DNA of 64,000 nt, taken from NCBI GenBank assembly GCA_035353615.1, contig DAOPZY010000002.1:62001-126000 (forward strand), read 5' to 3'. Shown here piece after piece: positions 25,324-33,715 of this stretch; position 1 is the stretch's first letter; the number at the start of each line of letters is the position of its first letter. The DNA is from CAXXOK01 sp035353615. Lineage in GTDB: Bacteria > Bacillota > Clostridia > Christensenellales > Aristaeellaceae. The notes below the pieces were generated by a model. The model had not been told where the DNA came from. It saw only the letters and a program-made list of their open reading frames with translations, and did not search any database. The position numbers were made by a program, and so were the translations under genes.

Positions 25324-27612
25324 TTATTGGTCTTCCATTTGCATCATGCGAAGCCGCTTGTCAATTTCCTTGATAAACTGATCCATCGTAATCGCGCCCT
25401 GCATATACTGGGTTTCCAATGTGTAGAACTGGTTGGTGCCGTCATCGCCCCAGGTGTTCAGCGGCGTTTGCCCCGCGACCACCAGATACGGGGCCACCTT
25501 GTCGCGGAAGGTGGCGATATCCTCCGCCGATATGCTGTACCGGTCGGCTTCCGAGGTGTCAATCAGGTTCTGGTAATACTCCACCATCGCCTCTGCGGAC
25601 GCCTTATCCTCCGGCGCGGCGGATTCCACATCCTGCTTTGCCCCGTCCAGCGAATCCTTCCAGGATTTCAGATCGCTTTCAAAGCTGTTGTTGATGACCG
25701 GCTCGTTGTTGTTGGGGAACAGCGTAATCTTGGCGGACGTGGGTTCCAGGTTTTGCGCGTAGACGGTCATGTACTGGATCGCCTGATCCAGCCGGGTGGT
25801 GCGGGGGTTGATAATCATCACCTGCAGCGTGGCGGGGTACACCGGGTCGATTCCTTCGTCCAGCTGCATCGGCATCAGTTTGGTGTCATAGCGGTACTGC
25901 GAAGGATAGGCAACGTTAAAGTAGGTGGTAAACAGCGCCATCCGGCTGTAAAACTCCTCCTCGTTGCCGTCCGCGGGCATTTCCAGATCGGTAAAATCAA
26001 TGCTGTCAATCCGGGCCATCAGTTTGCGGAACAGCTCCGTATCAAACGAGAGGTCCTGTCCCTGTTGGGTAAGGTAGGCGGTGTAGTCGGTCATCAGCCA
26101 ACCCACCAGGCTTTCCTTTACGCTGCCGCTGTCCAGCAGCATCACATCCGTGTGATCCTCGCCGTAATCGTCCTGCCAGTTTTCCACAAAATCCAGAAAA
26201 TCCATAAACGTTGTGGGCAGGTCGGCTTCAGTCAGGCCCAGCTGTTCCAGCACGGTGGCGTTATACCCAAACGCGTTGGCGGACATGGTAATCGGCAGGC
26301 CGTAAAGCTTACCGTCCAGCGTGCAAATGTCCAAGAACTTGGGGTCCATGTTGGCGGCAACCGCCTGAATATCCGGGTAGGCGCTCAAATCCAGCGCGTA
26401 GCCTTTTTCAATCAGGCGGCGCAGGGGCGAGTAATCGCTGTCCAGCTCCAGAATATCCATGGCGCCGTTACCGGAAACCATCGCGTTGGTAAACTGTTCC
26501 AGACTGTTGTAATAATCCTCCGAGCAGTTAATCAGAGCCTGCGGGTTGGCTGTGACAAAGGCCTGATGGCCCGAGCTGCCATATTCGCCGTAGATGGTCA
26601 GCGCGCCCTTTTCGATGCCCGGCATATCCAGCCCGCGCACAATCAGCCCATTATAATCCGCGATGGCGATCATCCCGCTGGGCAGGATCAGGCTTGACGC
26701 GTCGTCCCACACCTTGTTGGGCAGGTAGGCGCTCACCTTTGCCGGTTTTTGCAGCCCGGGCATGGAATACACCACCGACCCGTCCACATAGTAAAGCGTA
26801 TCCGACTCCGCGGAATACAGCACGCCGTAAACCGACGCGCTGTCAAAATCAAACAGCGTTTTCACCTCGCCGGTCGCGGGGTTGTAGGTAACCAGCGAAG
26901 GCATCTTCTGGGTCTGCGTTTTTTCGTCCCAGCTGTTGACCTCGTCGTAGTATTTGCCGAGAATGAGCCCATCGCTGTAAGCCGACAGGGTTCGCAACGG
27001 CATGTTCTTTTTATCCTCAATGAGCGCGCCTGTGGAGAACGTCCAGCGGATCAGCTCATACGTCTGCGCGTCGCCGCCCCAATCGATCACCGACAGGTAC
27101 AAAACGCCGTCAATCAGCGCCACGTCGCTGATCTGCGGGGTATAGTCATAATCCTGCGCGTCGGAGTGGCGGTTCATGCCGCTCCAATCCAGCTTGGCGG
27201 CAACCTCGGGCTTAGCCAGAGGGCCGGTCGCGTCGATAATTTTCCACACCACGCCGGTCACTTCGTCCAGGCCGTACACGGTGTCCCCATCCGTAAACAT
27301 CTTGCTGTACGCGGCTTCGCCGTTCGCTTCCGCGCTGGCTACGTCGCTCGCTTCCATGCTGACGGGGTTTTCCACATCCGACACCAGAACGGTAGGCTGC
27401 GCATCCCCGGGCGTCCAGCGTTCCAGCGTCTGGTTGGTTTGCACATAAACGGTATCCCCGATGTTTACGGCGTTGGTCACATACTTGGGCGTAGCCGTTG
27501 TGGCGGTGCTATCCTGCGGATAGAAGTTCACATTGACTTTTTCGGCGGCCAGCGCGGCGGCCGTGCCGACCGACAGGCTCAGGCAAAGCAGAATCGCAAT
27601 CAGGCGTTTCAT
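25324..27612 (-). CDS. Large extracellular solute-binding protein, paralogue of the downstream gene
   Basis: The 762-residue protein has a Sec signal (about 1-23, ending LAAE) without a lipobox. The propeller-like region (24-335) has short strands such as VYVQTNQTLERW, VYGLDEVTGVVWKI, LYLSVIDWGG and LYYVDGSVVYSM. Its binding domain starts at GALTIYGEYGSSGHQAF, and a coiled segment lies near residues 650-705. The two paralogues share domain order and the C-terminal KR-RMM-x-ED/EN-Q ending. Start ATG 27612 follows AAGGAGGAA; the frame is open 14 codons further. Alternative view: a sensor rather than a transporter component. The ligand is unknown. Confidence 0.8.
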   Translation of the reverse strand: MKRLIAILLCLSLSVGTAAALAAEKVNVNFYPQDSTATTATPKYVTNAVNIGDTVYVQTNQTLERWTPGDAQPTVLVSDVENPVSMEASDVASAEANGEAAYSKMFTDGDTVYGLDEVTGVVWKIIDATGPLAKPEVAAKLDWSGMNRHSDAQDYDYTPQISDVALIDGVLYLSVIDWGGDAQTYELIRWTFSTGALIEDKKNMPLRTLSAYSDGLILGKYYDEVNSWDEKTQTQKMPSLVTYNPATGEVKTLFDFDSASVYGVLYSAESDTLYYVDGSVVYSMPGLQKPAKVSAYLPNKVWDDASSLILPSGMIAIADYNGLIVRGLDMPGIEKGALTIYGEYGSSGHQAFVTANPQALINCSEDYYNSLEQFTNAMVSGNGAMDILELDSDYSPLRRLIEKGYALDLSAYPDIQAVAANMDPKFLDICTLDGKLYGLPITMSANAFGYNATVLEQLGLTEADLPTTFMDFLDFVENWQDDYGEDHTDVMLLDSGSVKESLVGWLMTDYTAYLTQQGQDLSFDTELFRKLMARIDSIDFTDLEMPADGNEEEFYSRMALFTTYFNVAYPSQYRYDTKLMPMQLDEGIDPVYPATLQVMIINPRTTRLDQAIQYMTVYAQNLEPTSAKITLFPNNNEPVINNSFESDLKSWKDSLDGAKQDVESAAPEDKASAEAMVEYYQNLIDTSEADRYSISAEDIATFRDKVAPYLVVAGQTPLNTWGDDGTNQFYTLETQYMQGAITMDQFIKEIDKRLRMMQMEDQ

Positions 27613-27719
27613 CCGTTTCAGTTCCTCCTTTAATCCGCCCACGGGGCGGCCCATTTTGTACGCACGCGCGCCCCCAATCGGGGACGGTCACACAAGCGCC
27701 CGGCTTCGGGCGTCTGTTC

Positions 27720-27747
27720 CTTCTAAAAGACGCTTGAGCGGTGTCAA
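27720..27747 (-). promoter_or_regulatory. Possible promoter of the second binding-protein gene
   Basis: On the minus strand TTGACA is followed after 16 bp by TAGAAG. The -35 is perfect and the -10 is weak. The leader would be about 100 nt. Confidence 0.45.
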
Positions 27748-27807
27748 TTGTTGCATCTTCATGAAAATACTGTGGCTTTTCCCCGGCGGCACGGTGGGAA
27801 AATGCCT

Positions 27808-27841
27808 AAAACAAAGGCCGCGCCTTGGTTGCAGACGCGGC
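27808..27841 (-). terminator. Terminator after the DUF4282-like gene
   Basis: On the minus strand GCCGCG and CGCGGC form a short stem followed by CTTTGTTTT. A second perfect 11-bp hairpin (GATCGGTTGCC / GGCAACCGATC, 27848-27874) overlaps the stop codon just before it. Confidence 0.55.
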
Positions 27842-27872
27842 GTTGGGGATCGGTTGCCCCTATGGCAACCGA

Positions 27873-28703
27873 TCAGGAGGGATCCTCCGATTCGTTTCGG
27901 CGGGGCAAGGCGGAAAAGCGTCCCGTGCCGTCGGCGGGCGTGGGCCGCACCACGGGCGTCGCGCCCGTGTAGTTGCCGGCTTCGTAGCTGGAAGCGCTGC
28001 GCGCGCCGGCATCGTACCCTGTGGAGGCGCGGTTTGCGCCCTCATACCCGCCTGCTCCGTAACTGCTGTTGCGGATGGGGGCATAGCGCTGGGTCATGCC
28101 GTATTCGGCCGGGCGCGTCGGGGCTTGAGGCTGGCGCGAAGCGCCCGCATAGCCGCCGTAGCCCGCACCCTGCTGGCCCGCGTAACTGGCGGGACGTTGC
28201 GGATAACCGCCCTGCGCGGGGCGCGCGGAAGGTTGCGGCTGCGCGGGCCGTTGCGCCTGCACCGGTTGCGGCGGTGTTGTCTGAATCGGGTTCTTGGGAG
28301 GCAGGCCCTGCATGCGCCGCAGCAGATCATTGGTTTCGCCGGCCTCCTCGCGCAGGGACAGCAGCAAAAGCATCTGCTCAAACACAAGGCGAAGCACAAC
28401 CGGCCCGAGCACCACCCACAGCAGGCCCGTCAGCCACGCGCCGCTAAAAAGGGTAATCAGCCCATACACAATGCAGTACGCCGCGGTAAGCACATAGAGG
28501 AATTTCAGGATGGCCGACATATGGAACCGGTCGAAATTCACGTGCGCGCCAAGCTTTTTAAGCCACCCGGTCTGGCGGCCTTTGCGCGCCGGATTCAGGA
28601 ACAGCGCGGCAGCAAGGATCGCGCACAGCAGCGCGACCGCCAGCGCGACAATCGCGCCGGTCAGCTGGGCCGTTACCAAGCCTGCGGATGTGAGGTCCAT
28701 CAT
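27873..28703 (-). CDS. Membrane protein with DUF4282-like core and Pro/Gln/Gly/Tyr-rich tail
   Basis: The 276-residue protein has three hydrophobic segments (about 10-36, 62-87 and 90-110) followed by RLVFEQMLLLLSLREEAGET, which resembles DUF4282 proteins. Residues about 130-276 form a low-complexity cytosolic or surface tail rich in Pro, Gln, Gly, Tyr, Arg and Ala. The function is unknown. Start ATG 28703, or the next codon 28700, follows AGAAGGGAAG. It has its own promoter at 28776-28804 and terminator, so it is a single-gene unit between the exporter genes and the binding-protein genes. Confidence 0.65.
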   Translation of the reverse strand: MMDLTSAGLVTAQLTGAIVALAVALLCAILAAALFLNPARKGRQTGWLKKLGAHVNFDRFHMSAILKFLYVLTAAYCIVYGLITLFSGAWLTGLLWVVLGPVVLRLVFEQMLLLLSLREEAGETNDLLRRMQGLPPKNPIQTTPPQPVQAQRPAQPQPSARPAQGGYPQRPASYAGQQGAGYGGYAGASRQPQAPTRPAEYGMTQRYAPIRNSSYGAGGYEGANRASTGYDAGARSASSYEAGNYTGATPVVRPTPADGTGRFSALPRRNESEDPS

Positions 28704-28775
28704 TGATACTTCCCTTCTGGAAACGTCCCGTAACGGTAAGGCGCGCCCCGTCCAAAAGGGCGCGGTTTCAATCTT

Positions 28776-28804
28776 ATCTTACCATTGCGGATGCGCGCTG
28801 TCAA
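28776..28804 (-). promoter_or_regulatory. Promoter of the DUF4282-like gene
   Basis: On the minus strand TTGACA is followed after 17 bp by TAAGAT with a TGG extended -10. The leader is about 65 nt. Confidence 0.7.
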
Positions 28805-28985
28805 ACGGTTCCCCCTGCGCAAAGGCAGGTTTTGCAATGATGAACACCCCCGTTGCGCCCGCTTGCAGGCTTTTTCCCGTCATGCAAGCAACTTGTTGCG
28901 GGTTCCGGACAGCCCCGGCGCGCGGGCATTCGCCAAATAAAGCCACAGCTGGCATCGGCCCCATCGCCCCTGCGCGCGAGCCTTT

Positions 28986-29702
28986 TCAGCTAAACACGCG
29001 CCTTGCAAACCGGCGGTACAGCAGCGTGATCCAGCCGCAGGCCGTAAACGTCGCCGGTATGGCCCACAGGGCGTTACGGTCCAGCGCCATCAGGCCCAGC
29101 CAGTAGCTGGGCAGCCACCCGGAAAGGTACGAGGCAGGCCTGTCCAAAAGGTACGCCGCAAAATAACCCAACATGAAAAATCCGCTTAGCTTGGTCAGCG
29201 CCATGCACTCCACCTTGTTTTTGGCAAAGCCCACCACCAGCATCGCAACGCTCAGGCTCACCAGCGCGTTGCACACCGCCGAAAGCGCAGCCAGCCCAAG
29301 CGGCAGTTCGGAAAGCCGGAACAACGCCACCAGCGCCGTTCCGTAAACAACCGACAGCGCCGTGAGCACCCCTAACCGGCTGAACAGATAACCCGCCTTG
29401 CCAAGCGGGGTCACCATCAAATACTTGGCCGCGCCGTCGTCCAGTTCTTCAAAAACCACCATGACGCCGGCAAAGCAGAGCATCAGCGGCGTCATCATGG
29501 ACACGAGCAAATCCAGCAGCCCGTAATAGGGGGCGAGCACCTGGGGGGTCCCCAACGCGCCGCACAGCACCGTTTCCAGCGCGGGCACGCCGTAGCGGAA
29601 CAGCACAGCCATCAGGATTGGCGCAAACAGGCACACAGCCAGCATCGCGTCCTGCCAGATGGCCCGCGCAAACTGCCCAAACGAAGCCCAGACCGTTTTC
29701 AC
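28986..29702 (-). CDS. ABC-2 type exporter permease, second subunit
   Basis: The 238-residue protein has six hydrophobic segments and ELDDGAAKYLMVTPLGKAGYL after the second, as in ABC-2 permeases. I set the start at GTG 29702, which overlaps the stop of the previous gene as GTGA and is preceded by GGAGGCGATACGCT. The frame is open to 29807 but that part lies inside the other permease gene. With the preceding permease and ATPase it forms a complete three-gene exporter, similar in layout to the Rv2686c-Rv2688c fluoroquinolone-export type; the substrate is not known. Confidence 0.8.
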   Translation of the reverse strand: MKTVWASFGQFARAIWQDAMLAVCLFAPILMAVLFRYGVPALETVLCGALGTPQVLAPYYGLLDLLVSMMTPLMLCFAGVMVVFEELDDGAAKYLMVTPLGKAGYLFSRLGVLTALSVVYGTALVALFRLSELPLGLAALSAVCNALVSLSVAMLVVGFAKNKVECMALTKLSGFFMLGYFAAYLLDRPASYLSGWLPSYWLGLMALDRNALWAIPATFTACGWITLLYRRFARRVFS

Positions 29703-30442
29703 AGCGTATCGCCTCCAAACCCGCAAAAATAGCGTTTCACGGCGCGGCTGGCCCAAAGCATCGCCAGCCCGTCCCATGCCGCGAGCGAAAGAACCGCCCA
29801 CGGCCAAAGGGAAGCGTCAGGCGCAAACAGCGCCATCGCCGCCACCCCCGGGTGCGCCAGCCAAAGCGGTCCGCTCAACGCCCGAAACCAGTACAGCAGG
29901 GCAGGCGTAAACGTCAGCAGCTCAAACGGTACGCTGAGAATCAGAAATTGATTCAGGCTCACGCTGCGCACGGCAACCACCATCCCCAGCAGTGAAAACA
30001 GCACGGAGCCAAGCAGCATTGCCAGCGCGACCCCCAGCAGGGGCAAGCCGGTAAAGGCGGCAATCGCCAACCCCACGCCCAACCCCACCGCCATCAGCGC
30101 GGCCGCCTTGGCGGCGATATACTCCCACACGCGCACCGGAGAAACCGCAAGCGCCTGATGGACCCGCTGGCTTTTTTCCAACATGACCATCGCGCCCATA
30201 AAGAATAACCCCATCGCGGCCGGGTCCGTCAGGATCACGATCGCCGCCGTATCCGCTCTGGCTTGGGCTGGCACGGCCGCCAGCAGCGCCAGATAGAGAA
30301 CCGTGAGCAGCAGGTACAGCGGCAAAATCCCATATTTGGCTAAAAAGCGCAGCTCGCCGGCCATGAGGCGGCAAAGCCGCCGGAAAGCCTGCCGCGCATC
30401 GCCCCGGTAGGCTTCCGCGCTTCCGTTTTGCGCATTGCTCAT
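29699..30442 (-). CDS. ABC-2 type exporter permease, first subunit
   Basis: The 247-residue protein has six hydrophobic segments. Between the second and third, the loop reads MLEKSQRVHQALAVSPVRVW, typical of ABC-2 permeases. ATG 30442 overlaps the ATPase stop codon as ATGA, with GGGAGG upstream, so translation is coupled. It and the subunit at 28986 are probably the two halves of a heterodimeric pore driven by the ATPase at 30439. Confidence 0.82.
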   Translation of the reverse strand: MSNAQNGSAEAYRGDARQAFRRLCRLMAGELRFLAKYGILPLYLLLTVLYLALLAAVPAQARADTAAIVILTDPAAMGLFFMGAMVMLEKSQRVHQALAVSPVRVWEYIAAKAAALMAVGLGVGLAIAAFTGLPLLGVALAMLLGSVLFSLLGMVVAVRSVSLNQFLILSVPFELLTFTPALLYWFRALSGPLWLAHPGVAAMALFAPDASLWPWAVLSLAAWDGLAMLWASRAVKRYFCGFGGDTL

Positions 30443-31287
30443 GCCAGCACCCTCCCGGTAATCTCCATAAACACATCCCCCAGCGTCTGCTCGCGGGAAT
30501 GGATGGTCAGCAGCCTGTTTTCCGCAATCAGGCGGTTGAGCTGTTCGTCGCCGCGCGTGGCGTGAATGTCGCACACCCCGGTTTTTTCACGGCCATCCTC
30601 CAGGTAGGTATAAGCCACCTCGGCAACCGCTTTGCGCAAAATCAGGTTGCGGGGCGTATCCAGCGCGCGCAGCTCGCCGTCCACAATAAAGGCGACCCGG
30701 TCGCACAGCTCGGCCGCGTCCTGCATGTTGTGGGTGGTGACAATCAGGGTTTTCCCCTTAGCTTTCTCCGCCAAAATCAGCTGTTTCAGAATATAGGCGT
30801 TGGTCGGGTCCAAGCCGCTGGTCGGCTCGTCCAAAAAAAGGATGTCGGGGTTATGCCGGATGGCCTTGATGAAGTTCAGCCGGCTTTTCATGCCTTTGGA
30901 AAACTCGCCCACCTTCTGCTCGGCGCTGGGCAAAAGCCCGACCGAGCTGAGCAGCGCGTCGGCGTCCTGCACCGGGCCGCGGTACAGCGAGGCGAAATAG
31001 TCCAGGTTTTGGCGGGCGGTCAGTTTTTCATACAGGGTGGAAAATTCAAAATCGATGCCAATGCGCTCGTAAAAGTCCCTGTGGCAGGTTCGCACCTCCT
31101 GCCCCGCGACCCGCACGCTTCCCTGATAGTTTTTCAGCATCCCGATCAGGATTTTTTGCAGCGTGCTTTTTCCCGCGCCGGAAGGCCCAAGGAAGCCAAG
31201 AATTTCACCCCCGCCCACCTCAAAGCTCACATCGTGCACAAAGGGCGTGCGGGTATAGCTGAATGCCAGGTCCTGTACGCTAATCAT
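30439..31287 (-). CDS. ABC exporter ATP-binding subunit
   Basis: This cytosolic ATPase of about 282 residues powers the two ABC-2 permeases that follow. Walker A is GPSGAGKST, and the signature loop is FSKGMKSRL in place of the usual LSGGQ, as in many ABC-2 exporters. Walker B is ILFLDEPTSGLDP and the switch histidine is in TTHNM. I prefer ATG 31287 (MISVQDLAFSY), about 9 nt behind GAGGTGA; the ATG at 31293 is only 1-2 nt from it. It is the first gene of the three-gene exporter operon. Confidence 0.92.
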   Translation of the reverse strand: MISVQDLAFSYTRTPFVHDVSFEVGGGEILGFLGPSGAGKSTLQKILIGMLKNYQGSVRVAGQEVRTCHRDFYERIGIDFEFSTLYEKLTARQNLDYFASLYRGPVQDADALLSSVGLLPSAEQKVGEFSKGMKSRLNFIKAIRHNPDILFLDEPTSGLDPTNAYILKQLILAEKAKGKTLIVTTHNMQDAAELCDRVAFIVDGELRALDTPRNLILRKAVAEVAYTYLEDGREKTGVCDIHATRGDEQLNRLIAENRLLTIHSREQTLGDVFMEITGRVLA

Positions 31288-31737
31288 ATCCATTCACCTC
31301 ATTAAGCAGTGATTCCATCGCTCGGCAATGCTCCGGCTGCCCGCCCCGCGAGGCAGGCGAACCCACGCTTGTCCGAAAGGCTGTGGGGGTTCTCCGGTTT
31401 TAACGGCTCCATTATACCGGACGGGCTTCAGGCCCGCAATTCTATTTGACCAAAATAAGCGATTTGCAAGGCTAAACGTCCGTTTGAACCCTCCTGCGCG
31501 AATGCCGGCGAAGCCGCAATAACAGGAACCCCCGAAACCGCATAAAACCCCGCGAACCGGTCAACCGGCGCGCGGGGCTTTGGCAGGGGAAGCGGAAACC
31601 TCCGGTTTGTCCCGGCTCTCATAGCGGGTAGCCGCTCATACGCGGCAGAAATAGCAAGCTGTACGCGAGTAGCCCAAACCGTTTCGAAATCAGGCTTTTG
31701 AGGCGCGCCGGAAAGCGATTTAGCCCCTCGCCGTCGG
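31288..31737. other. Intergenic stretch between azlD and the exporter ATPase
   Basis: About 450 bases contain the azlCD terminator (31544-31577) and presumably the exporter promoter. I see no gene. No convincing promoter for the exporter could be placed. Confidence 0.4.
31544..31577 (-). terminator. Terminator downstream of azlCD
   Basis: On the minus strand CCCCGCG and CGCGGGG form a stem with an inner CCGGTTGACCGG palindrome, followed by TTTTATG. It lies about 160 bp beyond the azlD stop. Confidence 0.6.
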
Positions 31738-32073
31738 TTATGCCATCGGAAACGCCGTGCGGATCAGGATCATGTAGCAGGCCGTGCCGGTAAAAATGCT
31801 CAGCAGCGAGTTTTTCCGCCAGATTTGCATCAGCGCCACCACCGCGACGGAAATAAGCTCCGCCGCGCCGTAGGGCGCCACCGTCCAGGCGGTGTTTCGC
31901 AGGCAGTACACCACAAGGATCACCATAATCGCCGAAGGCAGCGCCGCGCCAAGGTAGGTAACCGCAGGCGGCGGACTTTTGCGGGAGAACAGCAGGTAGG
32001 GCAAGCCCCTCGTAACCCATGTCATCAGGGCGATCACACCGATGATCGCGGCGGTTTGCAAGGTGTCAGTCAT
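31738..32073 (-). CDS. azlD: AzlD-type small subunit of a branched-chain amino acid exporter
   Basis: The 111-residue protein has four hydrophobic segments and contains WVTRGLPYLLFSRKSPPPAV, the typical AzlD/BrnE sequence around the first loop. It overlaps azlC by 8 bp (32066-32073). AzlCD (BrnFE) exports branched-chain amino acids and analogues such as azaleucine. The order azlC-azlD is the usual one. Confidence 0.88.
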   Translation of the reverse strand: MTDTLQTAAIIGVIALMTWVTRGLPYLLFSRKSPPPAVTYLGAALPSAIMVILVVYCLRNTAWTVAPYGAAELISVAVVALMQIWRKNSLLSIFTGTACYMILIRTAFPMA

Positions 32074-32782
32074 GGTTGACCTCCAAACTCTGCGTGGGAA
32101 TCCGGTCCTTCAAAAGCACCAGCGCGATCACACTCATGGAAAGCGCGGGCAGGATCATCCCGTTTGGCCCCAGCAGAAAATAGAACGCGACGGCGCTGAT
32201 CAACCCAATGATCGCCGGCAGGTGCGAACGCGCCGCCTGCCACTGATTCACCACCACCGCCACAAACAGCGCCGTGGCGGAAAAATCAATGCCCGTCATA
32301 TCCACGGGGAGCATCTGCCCCAGCACCGCGCCCAGCGTGCAACTGAACACCCACAGCAGGTGGCAAAACAGCAGGATGGTAAACTCGATTCTTTGCCGGT
32401 CCAACCCCTGCGGCACCCTTAACGCGCAAAGCACGGAGTAGGTTTCGTCCGTCAGGGTCAGCGCCATGTAGGCGTATTTCCAGCCCTGCCCCTTGCCGCG
32501 CCCCACCGAGCGAAACTCGTCAATGAAGCTGATGCCGTAAAAAATATGGCGCGCGTTAATAAACAGCGTCATCACGGCGATCATGGCCAGCGGAACCCCA
32601 GAGGTCATCAGGGTGACCATCACGATTTGCATGGAGCCGGCATAAATCAGAAACGCCGAGAGAAACGCCCACACCGGGGAATAACCCGCTTTGTGCAAAA
32701 GCAGGCCGCTGGCGATCCCCACAAACAGGTATGAAAACAAAAGCGGGATGATCTGCCTGAGCGCGTACCGGACATTTTTCAT
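32066..32782 (-). CDS. azlC: AzlC-type large subunit of a branched-chain amino acid exporter
   Basis: The 238-residue membrane protein has several hydrophobic segments, with LFSYLFVGIASGLLLHKAGY near the start, SLIYAGSMQI-like FLIYAGSMQIVMVTL in the middle, and NARHIFYGISF, all typical of AzlC. I chose ATG 32782 (MKNVRYAL) after GGAAACGGGGGAA; the longer frame from 32866 runs across the promoter. Its promoter lies at 32843-32871. It is co-transcribed with azlD. Confidence 0.88.
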   Translation of the reverse strand: MKNVRYALRQIIPLLFSYLFVGIASGLLLHKAGYSPVWAFLSAFLIYAGSMQIVMVTLMTSGVPLAMIAVMTLFINARHIFYGISFIDEFRSVGRGKGQGWKYAYMALTLTDETYSVLCALRVPQGLDRQRIEFTILLFCHLLWVFSCTLGAVLGQMLPVDMTGIDFSATALFVAVVVNQWQAARSHLPAIIGLISAVAFYFLLGPNGMILPALSMSVIALVLLKDRIPTQSLEVNHD

Positions 32783-32842
32783 TTCCCCCGTTTCCTTTCC
32801 GCAAGGATCAAACCCGTTGGGATCCGACCCGTAATGGGTGAT

Positions 32843-32871
32843 ATTATAATCCACAGCCGGTCGCACGGCAA
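32843..32871 (-). promoter_or_regulatory. Promoter of azlCD
   Basis: On the minus strand TTGCCG is followed after 17 bp by a consensus TATAAT. The leader is about 55 nt. Confidence 0.75.
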
Positions 32872-32945
32872 GGGGCAGATGGGCGTTATCGTACCCGGCA
32901 AAGGTTTATGGGCCGGCGACGGACGTTCCCGGTCAAAAGGCAGTC

Positions 32946-32991
32946 AAAAAAAAGCCCGCGACCGCCGCGAATTTACGCGACGGTCACAGAC
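32946..32991 (-). terminator. Terminator of the rubredoxin genes
   Basis: On the minus strand a 16-bp stem with a few G-U pairs (GTCTGTGACCGTCGCG / CGCGGCGGTCGCGGGC, 6-nt loop) is followed by eight or more T residues. This is the strongest intrinsic terminator in the window. Confidence 0.85.
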
Positions 32992-33021
32992 GCTTTTTCT
33001 GGTTCCAAACAGGGGGTGGGA

Positions 33022-33180
33022 TTACTGCTCCTCAAACTCCCGTTTAGCCGCGCCGCATACCGGGCAGGTCCAGCTGTCGGGAAGCTTGTCCCAGGTGGTT
33101 CCCGCGGGGTATCCATCCTCCGGGATGCCCGTCGCCTCGTCGTACACATACCCGCAAACGCTGCATACATACTGTTTCAT
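33022..33180 (-). CDS. Rubredoxin, downstream copy
   Basis: This 52-residue one-iron electron carrier has both CxxC iron ligand pairs, YVCSVCGYVYD near the N-terminus and WTCPVCGAAK near residue 40. Glycine and aromatic residues between them are as in classic rubredoxins (EDGYPAGTTWDKLPDSW). AAGGAGGA precedes the ATG. It is the second of two tandem rubredoxin genes, about 85 bp after the first, with a strong terminator behind. Rubredoxins feed electrons to oxygen- or peroxide-reducing enzymes in anaerobes. Confidence 0.95.
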   Translation of the reverse strand: MKQYVCSVCGYVYDEATGIPEDGYPAGTTWDKLPDSWTCPVCGAAKREFEEQ

Positions 33181-33265
33181 TGATGAATCCTCCTTATTGG
33201 CTTTTCATTTTGGTAACCTGTGTTCTGTAAAAACGGCATGGCACGCCGCCGATCCGCTTCAGGGT

Positions 33266-33424
33266 TTACTGCTGCTCAAATTCATCCTTGCTGGCCCCGC
33301 ACAACGGGCATACCCAATCCTCGGGAAGGTCGGCCCACAGGGTGCCGGGTGCGATTCCGTCATCCGGGATCCCTGCGGCTTCATCGTAAATGTACCCGCA
33401 TACGGAGCATACATACTGTTTCAT
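33266..33424 (-). CDS. Rubredoxin, upstream copy
   Basis: This is a 52-residue paralogue of the next gene. The ligand pairs are YVCSVCGYIYD and WVCPLCGASK, and both proteins begin MKQYVCSVCGY. Differences lie in the middle loop (PDDGIAPGTLWADLPEDW) and C-terminal charges, so the two may favour different partners. GGAGGTGG lies 5-6 nt before the ATG. A near-consensus promoter is at 33532-33559. No rubrerythrin or flavodiiron gene is adjacent. Confidence 0.95.
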   Translation of the reverse strand: MKQYVCSVCGYIYDEAAGIPDDGIAPGTLWADLPEDWVCPLCGASKDEFEQQ

Positions 33425-33531
33425 GGCGTCCACCTCCTGACAGCTTCATGATAACCGGATTTCCCGATTAGTGAAACAGGTTTTGGAAATTTCAGACCGT
33501 TTGACTGCACGGGACTTGGGTTGTTGTTTCC

Positions 33532-33559
33532 ATTATACAGGCTTCGGGAAGGTTGTCAA
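33532..33559 (-). promoter_or_regulatory. Promoter of the two rubredoxin genes
   Basis: On the minus strand TTGACA is followed after 16 bp by TATAAT, both perfect hexamers. The leader is about 100 nt, long enough to hold regulatory structure, though none was recognised. Confidence 0.8.
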
Positions 33560-33651
33560 TCGGGAAAGCAAGGGGTGGGCGCGGCGCTGAAATAAGGGCA
33601 TGTTAAATGTTTGTAAAGGCTTTTTCCCTGCCATATCGGATAAAATTGCCT

Positions 33652-33679
33652 TTGCTTTTCTTAACCGGCGTGCTATAAT
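33652..33679 (+). promoter_or_regulatory. Promoter of the coiled-coil membrane protein gene
   Basis: TTGCTT is followed after 16 bp by TATAAT with a TGC extended -10 (33671-33679). The leader is about 30 nt. Confidence 0.65.
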
Positions 33680-33715
33680 GAATGAAATTCTAACCAGAAA
33701 ATGGAGGAGATCGCC

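Noticed and set aside
29703..29807. Longer N-terminus for the second exporter permease
   Set aside because: The GTGA overlap with the preceding gene and GGAGGCGAT place the start at 29702; the extension has no binding site.
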